Shown: positions 52,687-63,100 of the stretch, one piece after another
Layout: each line of letters starts with the position of its first letter
How positions within the stretch are numbered: position 1 is the first letter of the stretch
Assembly: GCA_012932865.1 (NCBI GenBank)
Contig: SAXG01000060.1
Span: 186,001-250,000, forward strand
Direction of reading: 5' to 3'
DNA length: 64,000 bases
From: Amylostereum areolatum
Lineage: Eukaryota > Basidiomycota > Agaricomycetes > Russulales > Stereaceae
Made by a program: the position numbers and the translations under genes
The notes under the pieces: model-generated
What the model was told of the DNA's origin: nothing
Database searches by the model: none
What the model saw: the letters and a program-made list of their open reading frames with translations, nothing else

Positions 52687-52992
52687 ACAATTCCCTCGTT
52701 CGGACTCAACGGCTCTGACTCCAGTTCTGACTCCGACACCGACGTTGAGGACGAAAACTGCTACATATATCCCCTCCCTCTAGGCTTCACTGAACGAGGA
52801 AACGACTTCTTTGTCCAACTCGGAGACACCACTGTCGAAGTCGCCTTTGTAGCAACCCAAACAAGTGGCATCAGTTGGTACTTCGCCAACAAAAGCCAAG
52901 ACGACCTCACTGAAGCCGACTTCAACCTCATCGCCACCTCCATCCTACCACCTGTCACCGACGAAGACTTCTCCGACCTCGACGAACCAATC
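52687..52992 (+). other. Linker in frame with gag, element B2
   Basis: Open from the ORF0 TAA to the gag ATG in the gag frame, with no ATG. It reads an acidic Ser/Asp stretch, then PLPLGFTERGNDFFVQL and SWYFANKSQDDL, matching the linker of element C around PLGFT and WYF. Translation of this part requires stop readthrough, a non-AUG start or splicing. Confidence 0.55.
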
Positions 52993-54249
52993 ATGGCTGC
53001 CCAGTGGATCCGCACCGACCCCCAACCCCCTCTCCCCGCCGAACTTGCCAACTGCACCGAAATCGGTGGAACATGGAACATCGTCATCGGCCAAACTGGC
53101 TCTCCCATCCAACACATGAATAACGGCACCGACGATGCCTGGCTCATGGAAGTAAATGGCCAATGGGTCGCCATCCCTGCCGTGCTTGTTGCCGCCCTCA
53201 ACCTGCCACCCCCCACCGTCAACGTCACGGCCCCCCCCATCACCGTCAACCCCCCTGCGGTCACTGTTAGTGCCCCAGCCGCCGCCGCCGCCAGACCCCC
53301 CCGAAAGAAAGTCCACGCGAAAACTCCTGAAGGCTTCTCTGGGAAACGAGAGGACTTCAATGACTGGATGCGGTCGTGCGAGGAATACATGCGAGCCGCT
53401 GAGGATGACCTCGTGACGGACAAGGACAAAGTCCTCTTCATTCTCACCTACATGACGGGGGAGGCAGCACGCACCTGGAAGGCCGAGTATGAGGATGCAC
53501 ACTTGGCCAATGGAGCCATGGTCGCCTGGGTGGACTTCCATAAAGCACTCAAAGGGGCCTTCACCGACGTCAATGAGCAGCACCGTGCCGCAGTCGAACT
53601 GGACGGGTTCAAACAGACGAAGGGTACCACTGCCCATGAATACTTCGCCAAGTTCGAGCAACTCGCAAGGAAGGCAGGATACTCCACGGCGCAGGACCCT
53701 ATCCACCTCATGCAGCTGCTCAAACACAACGTCTACTATCGGACCATCGACTCCATCTACGACAGCGGCCACGTTCCTCAGAAATATGAGGACCTCAAAG
53801 AGCGCATCATCCTGATCAACGGTCTGCAACAGGAGCGGGAGGACCTTAAGACCCAGCGCAGTGGACCCGTGCAGAACCAAAAACCCAAAGGACAAGGATC
53901 GTCCAATGGGCAACAAGGGGGGCAGGTCCCATGGCGCCGCGATGGAACCGGCACGGTGCACGGTGGCAAAGGTCAGCCGATGGACGTCAACCGTGTCGAC
54001 ATCAAGGGGCGATGCTTCCGCTGCGGACAGAATGGCCACCAGGTGTGGGACTGCAGGGTGGACGTGAAGAACATCCGAGACATGTGGGGGAGGGACCGGT
54101 ACACGGAACCGCCAAAGCGGGAGGCTCGAGCACAGACGTTCGAGACGCCCACCACCTGGGCTAGGAGCCTGTCGGCCGAAGATCGGAAAAACGTGATGGA
54201 CGCGCTTCAAGCTCAGCCGAAGGTGGAGGAGAAGAAGGAGGGTTTTTGA
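52993..54249 (+). CDS. gag: Gag, element B2
   Basis: 418 aa. After a Pro/Ala-rich N-terminus comes a capsid domain: GFSGKREDFNDWMRSCEEYM, ARTWKAEYED, then a DELDGFKQTKGT-like segment and YFAKFEQLARKAGY. A zinc knuckle follows, CFRCGQNGHQVWDC (Trp where copy B1 has Arg), and the end is KEGF before TGA. Intact. The start was chosen for its strong context and because it is the first ATG after ORF0. Confidence 0.9.
   Translation: MAAQWIRTDPQPPLPAELANCTEIGGTWNIVIGQTGSPIQHMNNGTDDAWLMEVNGQWVAIPAVLVAALNLPPPTVNVTAPPITVNPPAVTVSAPAAAAARPPRKKVHAKTPEGFSGKREDFNDWMRSCEEYMRAAEDDLVTDKDKVLFILTYMTGEAARTWKAEYEDAHLANGAMVAWVDFHKALKGAFTDVNEQHRAAVELDGFKQTKGTTAHEYFAKFEQLARKAGYSTAQDPIHLMQLLKHNVYYRTIDSIYDSGHVPQKYEDLKERIILINGLQQEREDLKTQRSGPVQNQKPKGQGSSNGQQGGQVPWRRDGTGTVHGGKGQPMDVNRVDIKGRCFRCGQNGHQVWDCRVDVKNIRDMWGRDRYTEPPKREARAQTFETPTTWARSLSAEDRKNVMDALQAQPKVEEKKEGF
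54240..54246 (+). promoter_or_regulatory. -1 frameshift heptamer, element B2
   Basis: GGGTTTT read as G-GGT-TTT before the gag TGA at 54247; pol lies in the -1 frame and is open through it. Identical in copy B1. Confidence 0.65.
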
Positions 54250-57200
54250 GGGGGCTGACGATGTACACGGCATCTGAAGCCCAAGTTTCTGTTTCTCGCC
54301 CGTCTGGTTTTGTGGCGCCTCGGTGGCCTGGTTCTCGTTTACATATGCGCATTGTTGATTCGGACTGTACTACTACGGGGGATATCCCCATTATGACTTC
54401 TCTTACGGACTCTATCGGTACGGGCACGCGTCCCGTTGTTATTTTAGATACTCAGGCTTCGATTTGTGAGCCTTCGGCTTTGGATATGGCTTCGGTTTTG
54501 GCTTCAGTTTTGGATACGGCTTTGGATACGGACTCGGTTTTGGATATGGACCCTGTGAAGTCAGGGACAACGCCGTGCGATGGAAGGGGCACGGCGCCCA
54601 AATCATGTTATATGGCACCTGGAACGGCTCAATGGATGCTTCGTCACTTAAGGGAAGACAAACCCGAAAGTGCGATTGCAATCCTTCGCATCTGGACACA
54701 CCACCGACGCCGTGACGAGGCTACTTATGAAGCCATCAAAGAGATAACTGGCATGGGAGACGAGTTAGCATGTCAAGCCCTACTAGAGCTTGCCACTCCT
54801 ATGCAGTTCATACGCTCCTCCAGCGCCAAGGAACAAACGGTCATTTCCACACAACTGGTGGTAGATTCCAAGCGCATTGTCAAAGCTCTCGCACTCCTGG
54901 ACAGTGGTTGCACTGGCTCGTGTATCAACACGAAGTTCGTGCAGGAAAATCACATCCCCACGCGACGGACTGCTCGCCCAATCCCAGTACGAAATGCAGA
55001 CGGCACTCTCAACGCAGGAGGTCCCATCACGGAATATGTCACACTTCGTCTAAATATTCAAGACCATGAAGAAAACATTGACCTGGCGGTCTCCAACCTA
55101 GGAGATACGGACCTTTTTATTGGACATGAGTGGCTAAAGAAGCACAACCCTCGCATCGACTGGAAATCCGGGTCAATTGAATTCGACCGATGCCCTATCA
55201 GCTGCTCTCGTCCCCCTCCCCTCCTCAATATCGATGATGATGAAGAAGAGGAGGAAGAGCCAGTCCACATGGAAAAGGACGAGCAGCTGTTTGCTTTCGA
55301 CTGGGATGGTTACAAAGCGACATACCACATCCGGACCCATGCATCAGACATTGCAATTGAAGAGCACGCTAAGAAAAAGGAACAGACCTTCTCTGAGCGA
55401 GTCCCAACAGCGTACCACGAATTCAAGGACATCTTTGACAAAGACGACTTCGACAAGCTCCCTGAGCGACGCCCATGGGACCACGCCATTGAGCTCACTC
55501 CTAACTTCAAACCGGTCGATTGCAAAGTTTACCCCCTCACATTGGATGAGCAGAAGCAACTGGACGCCTTTTTGGAAGAGAACCTGAGATCTGGCCGGAT
55601 CCAACCGTCCAAATCACCCATGGCCTCCCCATTCTTCTTCATCAAGAAAAAAGACGGCTCGCTACGTCCTGTGCAGGACTATCGAAAGCTCAATGAGATG
55701 ACGATAAAGAACCGTTACCCGCTCCCGCTCATCCAAGAGTTAGTTGACAAGCTTAAGGGAGCACGGCACTTTACCAAGCTCGATGTCCGATGGGGGTACA
55801 ACAATGTTCGGATTAAAGAAGGGGACGAGTGGAAAGCCGCATTCCGCATGAACAAAGGTCTCTACGAGCCTACGGTCATGTTCTTTGGACTCACCAACTC
55901 CCCGTCTACGTTCCAAGCCATGATGAACGACCTGTTCAAAGACTTGATCCACCAAGGAGTTGTGGTCGTCTATTTGGACGACATCCTCATCTTCACACAT
56001 ACGCTAGAAGAACATCGTCGGATAGTCAAGGAGGTCCTCCAGATCCTGCGAGAGAACAAACTCTACCTGAAGCCAGAAAAGTGCGAGTTTGAGAAGGCAG
56101 AAATTGAATACCTGGGCATGATTGTTGGCGGAGGAAGGGTTCGCATGGATCCAGCAAAGGTCGCGGCAATTACCAATTGGCCAGCCCCCAAAACGAAGAA
56201 ACAACTTCAATCGTTTATGGTCTTTTGCAACTTCTACCGTCGCTTTATCAAGGACTTCAGCGGCATTGCTCACCCAATGACTAAACTCACTGGGAAGACG
56301 GAATGGGTCTGGGACACCCCACAGCAGGAGGCTTTTTGAGGAACTCAAGCGACGTATAACATCGCAGCCAGTTCTAGCAATCCCTACAGACGATGGGCAG
56401 TTCCGTGTCGAGGCGGACTCCTCTGACTATGCCACGGGCACGGTACTCTCGCAACAACAGGACAATGGCAAATGGCACCCGGTTGCCTTCCTCTCAAAGT
56501 CCCTCAGCAAAGCTGAGAGGAACTATGAGATTTATGACAAGGAATTACTGGCTATCATGACGGCGCTAGAGGAATGGAGACAATACCTCATGGGGGCACG
56601 ACAGGAGTTTGAAATCTGGTCGGATCATCGCAATCTCACGTACTTCCGCAAGGCGCAGAAGCTAAATTGGAGACAAGCACGATGGTTAACGGAGCTACAA
56701 GAGTATCATTGTACGCTACTCCACAAGCCTGGCAAAACAATGGGTAAACCCGATGCTATTTCCCAACTAGCGGGCCTTGAGAAGGGGGAGAAAGACAATG
56801 AAAACATTGTCCTCCTGAAACCAGAACTCTTTCGCGCCCTCAACCATGCAGGAATCATAACCAACAGACCTGACAATGCCTTCATTGAGCGGATTCAGGA
56901 GGCTACCTTACTCCGAGACCATGCAGTAGAACGCGCCTTAGCACTCAAAGTAAAGGGATGGCTGGAACATGCAGATGGAACGGTCACCTGGCAACACAGA
57001 CTCTATGTCCCAAGAGACAAAGGACTCCGTGCAGACATCATCCAGGCTCATCATGACGGCCCGCTTGTCGGTCATCCAGGACGATACAAGACCCACGAGC
57101 TCATCACACGCAACTACTGGTGGCCTGCCATTAGAGATGATGTCCGGAAATATGTCGAAGGATGTGAGACCTGCCAACGTACCAAGATTAGACATGATCG

Positions 57201-57512
57201 TATTGCCGCTCCACTCCACCCACATGACCCGCCACAAGCACCTTGGGAGCACGTATCCATTGACTTCGTCATGCCACTCCCGGTCTCGGATGGAAAAGAC
57301 GCCATCTGCAATGTGAACTGCATGGGTACCAAGCAGGTTGTATTCTGGGCCACGACCAAAGACCTAACAGAGGACGAACTCGCCTTCGAGTACCTACGCG
57401 AGGTGGTCCCCCATCATGGAATTCCTAGAAAGATCGTCAGTGACCGCGGCAGCGTCTTTGTCTCCAAGTTCACCACGGCATTATTCCAACTGCTAGGCAT
57501 TGAAGGGAACCC
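54246..57512 (+). pseudogene. pol: pol of element B2, one frameshift, truncated in integrase
   Basis: Pre-protease region with SVLDT-type repeats; protease LLDSGCTGS; reverse transcriptase with YLDDILIF (Leu where the other elements have Met). A five-T run at 56333-56337 shifts the frame and makes TGA. RNase H (EADSSDYATGTVLS) and integrase follow in the next frame: HHCC zinc segment (CETCQRTK), SIDF and SDRGSVF. Coding sequence stops at LLGIEGN, where element D starts. The one-base insertion may be a sequencing error or a real mutation. Confidence 0.88.
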
Positions 57513-57932
57513 TGTCACGGATCGCTCCATTTCTCTCTTCGTTTGCAGACCTCGTACACGCGACGCGTCACGGCACATGACTTTCCCTTGCATCACATGC
57601 TTCAACGACGTCATTGCCCGGACTTCCGAGCGGGGTTCCGCATCCTTATCTATGACATCATCGCTCCGGACCTTCGTCCTCCACCCCATGACTCCTTTCT
57701 TATTGTTCCCCCCGCTCGCACCACTATTGCATCGCATCGCACCATCGTACCCACTTGTATATAAGGACAGTGTTTCTCTTCCCTTCTCCCTAGACTGTCC
57801 ATCTCGTCATACGGTACTGTAGCACACGTTGCACTACCCTAGACCCCGGCACTCTCGAATCTACTCTCTTCTCGCTCCTCCCATCGTCGCGACTTAGGCG
57901 GTTCATCGGTCTCATAAACTGCGTTTCTGACA
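57513..57932 (+). repeat. 5' LTR of element D (420 bp)
   Basis: TGTCACGGATCGC ... GTTTCTGACA, with a TATATAAGG box near 57759. It is followed at once by CCTGGACAG, the presumed primer-binding region. The start coincides with loss of B2 coding homology. Confidence 0.82.
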
Positions 57933-58549
57933 CCTGGACAGTCTACCCCTACGCCTACCTCGCACCCCTCTCTCCATCTACCTCTGCCGTCTCTACGACG
58001 TTAAAAACTCCCACCACGGACCTCCCGAACGCACCGGTTTTCCTCCCGTTCAACGGAAAGCCGATCACCCCCCGCGACGACGCACCACTCCCCTACCCTT
58101 GGTCCGACGCCGTCACCGTCAACTGCCTCGTCCCCGTACAGAACCTCTGCAAGAAAGATCCCTGGACCGCGCACGGCCTCAACTTCCGCATCTTCGAGTG
58201 GAGGTGGCACAAGGATCACGGTACTGTCGTCCTCGCCCTATATGTCCGGATCACTACGTGCATCAACGTAGATCTCGAACGCCTTGAATTCACCCTCCAC
58301 GCCCCCACCTACCACACATACCTCATCCAGGACGCCCCCAACCCGATCCTCCAAACCAGTTTCACCTCCGTCTCCCAGTTTAACCGCCGGACCCCCGAAT
58401 CCACCCCACCACCAGTCCTCCGTCCCACCATCAAGGGTAAGACCCTTCGTCGCCGCCACCACGAACATAAGATCCGCCAGGCAGTAAAAGCCGGCTACCT
58501 CACCAAGAAACTCCTCGGCCGTCGCCCCATCGCGGCGGACTTCTTCTAG
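57933..58549 (+). CDS. ORF0 of element D, no ATG
   Basis: About 205 codons open from the LTR edge to TAG at 58547-58549, with no in-frame ATG. Homologous to ORF0 of element C over most of its length (LPFNG, SDAVTV, RIFEWRWH, TLHAPTYHT, PESTPPP, then HKIRQAVKAGYLTKKLLGR). It ends ADFF. A GTAAGA...TTCTTCTAG pair (58437-58549) could act as an intron, but it would remove the most conserved part and shift the frame, so I prefer an unspliced coding region. Unknown function; basic C-terminus. Confidence 0.55.
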
Positions 58550-59140
58550 ACCATCATCACGTCCTCCACAGCCCCTCGTCCCCCCACTCCGAACCTCCCC
58601 CCAGGCGTTTTTCGAGACTACTGTCCCGAAGAATACTATATCCTCACCTCGCAGCAGACTAAGGAATCCGTACGTTGGCTGCACGACGAACCAAACCGGC
58701 AACGTCGAGACTGGTACTTCGACGACCGTGACGAACAACCCTACGTCGAAGAATCGGATTTTGCCACCGCTGCGGACGTTCTACAGCGCTTCCTGAACCC
58801 CCCTCCGACCAACTCGCCCCCACCCCGTCGACGTACTGTAATCGAAGTCCCAGAAGGGATCAACCACAACGACACAACTGGGAAGTGGTACGCCTATAGA
58901 CGGAACAAGAACGGAACCCCAGGACGATCAGTAGTTGAGTGGCAGCCCACTTCGTTCAGTCCCGTCCAAGATCACTGGTCGTGGCATCATAACCAGCAAT
59001 TCCTCACCCCCGCCGACTTCCTTGTCGCAAAACAAGTTGAGGACGAAGTTGAAGAAGCAGAAGAACGCCGACGAGAAACCCTACGCCGCCTTGATCAAGA
59101 ACTCGCCCAATCCCTCACCGTCCCCCTCCCCTTCGACAAG
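58550..59140 (+). other. Linker in frame with ORF0 and gag, element D
   Basis: 197 codons open between the ORF0 TAG and the gag ATG, all in one frame and without ATG. Conserved with element C: EEYYILTSQQ, DWYFDDRDEQPYVEE, KWYAYRRNKNG, SVVEWQPTSF, then a coiled-coil-like stretch (EEAEERRRETLRRLDQEL). The same frame as both neighbours suggests an ORF0-linker-Gag protein made by TAG readthrough, or a non-AUG start of a longer Gag. Confidence 0.6.
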
Positions 59141-60166
59141 ATGTCCGATGCCGAATCCAAACCTGCCATCTCCAAGCGGGAGATCGGCCCCAAGCCAAAG
59201 CCATTCAAAGGCGATAGACGCGACACCCTCCGGTTCTCCCTCGAGCTCCGCATGTTCCTGCGCGTTAACAAAGATGTTTATGCCACAGATGACGCCAAGA
59301 TGATGCTCCTCCTCAGCCTGATGGAGGACGACACGGCGAAAGCCTGGGCCACGCATCGCCGCATGGAACTCTTCGCCGACGAAGACGAGAAGGAAGACGC
59401 CGACACCCTCGACCCCACGCCCCCAACACTCCACTATAGCTCCTACAAAGAGCTCTTCGAGAGGTTTGGCAAAGACTTCGTGCCCGTTGATCCGAAGATA
59501 GAGGCTCAGCGTAAGATCAACGAGCTCGCAATGACCACCCGGGACGTCACTGACTTTATCACCGAGTTTGAGATGCTGGCAACCATGTCAGCGTATGACG
59601 ACGAGGCGCTAATCCACTTTTTCAAAAAGGGACTTCAGCGTGACCTCGGCAAGCAGGTGGCCCGGTCGTACCCGTTCCCCACCAAGCTCGCGGAGTGGAA
59701 GGAGCGCGCCCGCCGCATCAACCACCAGTGGCTCGAAGAGAACCCGGAGAGGAAGAGCAGTCAGTCCAAGGGGGCTGTCGCGCTCACCTCAAACGGTTCG
59801 ACCAACGACTCCTCGTCGCGCCGAGTTGGCGCCTTCACCAACACCTCGACCCGCCCTGCAAAGCTGACGGACGACGAGCGCGCGAAGATGATGCGCGAAG
59901 GCAAGTGCTTCATGTGTCGACAAGCCGGTCACGTCTCTCGCGACTGCCCCAACCGCGATTCGAGCGCGCGACGAGTGGGCGCAGTAGAGACTGGGTCCAA
60001 GGCCCCTCCCCTGCCGACGAACACGGCTCCGTCCACTGCGAAAGCAGCTCTCGACCCGTCCAAAACCATCGCGGCAATCACCCGCCAGCTGAAGGATCTG
60101 GACGTGGAAGGTAAGGAACAGGCAGTGGCACTGTTGAAGGATATCCTGGAGTCGCAGGATTTTTGA
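59141..60166 (+). CDS. gag: Gag, element D
   Basis: 341 aa from an ATG in good context (AAGATG). The capsid domain begins PKPFKGDRRDTLRFSLELR, runs through YKELFERFGKDF and DFITEFEMLATMSAYDD, and is followed by zinc knuckle CFMCRQAGHVSRDC. It ends ESQDF before TGA. The knuckle is followed by SSARRVGAVET, also present in element C. Confidence 0.92.
   Translation: MSDAESKPAISKREIGPKPKPFKGDRRDTLRFSLELRMFLRVNKDVYATDDAKMMLLLSLMEDDTAKAWATHRRMELFADEDEKEDADTLDPTPPTLHYSSYKELFERFGKDFVPVDPKIEAQRKINELAMTTRDVTDFITEFEMLATMSAYDDEALIHFFKKGLQRDLGKQVARSYPFPTKLAEWKERARRINHQWLEENPERKSSQSKGAVALTSNGSTNDSSSRRVGAFTNTSTRPAKLTDDERAKMMREGKCFMCRQAGHVSRDCPNRDSSARRVGAVETGSKAPPLPTNTAPSTAKAALDPSKTIAAITRQLKDLDVEGKEQAVALLKDILESQDF
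60157..60163 (+). promoter_or_regulatory. -1 frameshift heptamer, element D
   Basis: GGATTTT read as G-GAT-TTT before the gag TGA at 60164. The -1 frame continues open (KRPPVASSGGGKG) to the first pol ATG at 60250. Confidence 0.65.
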
Positions 60167-63100
60167 AACGCCCCCCAGTCGCGTCGTCTGGCGGAGGCAA
60201 AGGACTTGTATCATCGGCATCTTACAATCGCTTTTCTGTATTATCATCTATGACCTCATGTGAGCAATCGTATCCATCGTGTGTGCACCTCTCTACTGTC
60301 ACGAAGAACAGGCAAACACCCTCGATAACGCTCAGAGTCAAGATGATTGGACGAGCGACAGGCCGACAAATCGACGCAGATGCACTGCTTGACAGCGGTG
60401 CAGAAGGAATCATCATCAATCGAAGCTTTGCTGAACGCAAGAAGCTGACCACGAGAAAACTAGAAAACCCGTTCCCCGTGCGTAACGTGGATGGCACCGA
60501 GAACATCATGGGCTGGGTACGTGACACGACGACCCAGCGAATCCGGATATACTCACAAGACTCAAAGGCATACCATGAGGAAGAAGCTGAGTTCTTCATC
60601 ACCGACATCGGTGATCACGATATGATCCTTGGAACAGACTGGCTCGATGAGCATAACCCCACCATAGACTGGCAGCAAGATCGTGTTGACATGCTCCGCT
60701 GCCCTCCCTCCTGCACCCTCTCCGAACCGACCGTGACAAACCTTGCAACAAAGCCGCGAACATCATTGTCGACCCGATCACAGCGAAAGGTTCAAGCTGA
60801 TGCGCCCCCTAAGGTACCTCTAGTCCTGGACGACCCCTTCCCAGAACCAGTGTATGTCTCCTGGGCCCCTATCCCTACGTATGTCATCCCCGCGCGCAGG
60901 GTCAAAGGTGTTCGTATCCGCACATCCCATCTCTCACCTCTACCTGCCCGCCTTTTCACTGAAGACGACGACGAACGACCCAGAGTCTTCCGAGACTGGG
61001 AGATCAATGGCCTGCGTCGTGCTGGGATTCTTCCTGAAGTTGACGGCCCTAACCCGGAGGCAGTACCAATCCGCGCGGGCTTCACCAAGGCGCAGGAGCT
61101 TGCAGAGCACTCAAAGGAAAATGCACGTCCGCAAACCTTTGAAGACTTGGTTCCCCCTCCATACCGCGACTTTGCACCCGTATTCGACAAGAAAACCTCT
61201 GAACGACTACCCGACCGACGACCATGGGATCATGCCATCGACATGAAGGACGGCTTCGAACCCAAGCCGTGCAAGATCTATCCGCTCTCCCCCTCCGAGC
61301 AGATCGAGCTCGATACCTTCCTCGACGACCACCTGAAGAAGGGCTACATTCGCCCATCGAAGTCGCCGCAGGCAAGTCCGTTCTTTTTCGTCAAAAAGAA
61401 GGATGGGAAGCTGCGGCCTGTACAGGACTATCGAGAGCTAAACAAGGGTACCATCAAGAACGAGTATCCCTTGCCGCTGATCTCAGAAATTGTCGACCGC
61501 CTCAAAGGTGCAAAGATCTTCTCCAAGATGGACGTCCGCTGGGGGTACAACAACGTCCGCATCAAGGAAGGCGACGAGTGGAAGGCTGCGTTCAAGACGA
61601 ATCGTGGCCTCTTTGAACCTACGGTGATGTTCTTCGGCCTTATGAACTCCCCCGCGATGTTCCAGGCAATGATGAACGAACTTTTCAAGGACCTTATCGA
61701 CTCGGGCAAAGTCATCATCTACATGGACGACATCCTCGTATTCACTCGAACTATGGAGGAACATCGTACCATAGTGCGACAGGTTCTCCAACGCCTACAA
61801 GACAATGACCTGTTCCTTAAGCCAGAGAAATGTGTCTTCGAGCAGGACTCCGTTGAATACCTCGGACTCATTATCTCGCACGACAAGATCGCCATGGACC
61901 CCATCAAGGTAGCTGGTATCCAGGACTGGCCGACACCCCGGACGGTCAAGGATGTACAATCCTTCCTCGGATTTGGTAATTTCTACCGACGCTTCATCAA
62001 GGATTTCTCCAAGATCGCACGACCTCTGTTCGACCTGACAAAGAAGGACTGCACATGGAATTGGTCGACGGAATGCCAGACGGCGTTTAACGCACTTAAA
62101 GCTGCGTTCACCTCCTCCCCTGTCTTAGTTATGCCTGATCCAAGGAAACCCTACCTCGTCGAAGTTGACGCCTCGGACTTTGCTACTGGAGGTATACTCT
62201 CGCAGAAAGGCAACGACGGTCACTGGCATCCAGTGGCGTATCTGTCCAAGGCCCTGTCCGAACCGGAACGCAACTACGACATCTACGACAAGGAGCTACT
62301 CGCGATCATCCGTGCGCTCGAAGCCTGGCGCCACTACCTTGAAGGCGCCCCCGACACCGTCGAAATCTGGACAGACCACAAGAACCTGGAACACTTCAAG
62401 ACGGCACAGAAGCTGAGCCGCCGACAGGCACGTTGGGCTCTATTCCTCACTCGATTTGACTTCGCGCTCGTTCACAAACCAGGAGTATCCCATCGCCCAG
62501 ACCCAATGTCCCGACGACCTGATCACAAGCAGGGCGTTGAGAATGACAACAAGGAGCGTATCTTGCTCGACCCCAAGTACTTCCAGATACGTGCAACAAG
62601 GCCAGGAGCAGTAACCTCCCTCGGCGATGTTGAACTCCGACGACGTATCCGCGACTGCAAGACCAAGGACATCGAGGTCGTTCAAGCTCTGGATGCCATC
62701 TTACGAAATGGACCACGTACACTCGTCAAGAACCTTCAAGAGTGGAACTACGAAGAAGGCCTGGTCCTGTTTAGAGGAAAGGTATATGTCCCTGCAGATG
62801 ACGAGTTGCGACGCGACATTGTCAAAATGTACCATGAATCGCCCCTGGCTGGACACCCTGGTCGCTTCAAGACTTACGAACTTGTGAGTCGTGAATATTG
62901 GTGGCCTGGCATGTCTGTCTTCGTCCGCGACTTCGTAGCAGGATGCGCAACCTGCCAGTCGACAAAGACGCAGAGCAGCCGACCCCACGTCGACATGATC
63001 CCGAATGAAGTACCCGACCGACCATTTGGCGTCATCTCTACCGACTTCATTGTCAAGCTCCCTGACTGCGAAGGCTATAATGCCGTCAATGTCGTGGTTG

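Larger units (their letters stand above)
51356..57512 (+). mobile_element. Ty3/Gypsy element B2, 3' part cut by element D
   Basis: LTR, ORF0, linker, gag and pol up to the integrase core, where element D begins at 57513. The remainder should lie beyond D, outside the window. One frameshift in pol. Family identity with 9119-10581 is near complete. No chromodomain can be assessed. Confidence 0.87.

Noticed and set aside
58437..58549. Intron with GTAAGA donor and TTCTTCTAG acceptor that would remove the ORF0 stop in element D
   Set aside because: It would delete the best conserved part of ORF0 and put the linker out of its conserved frame. Element C lacks the donor.
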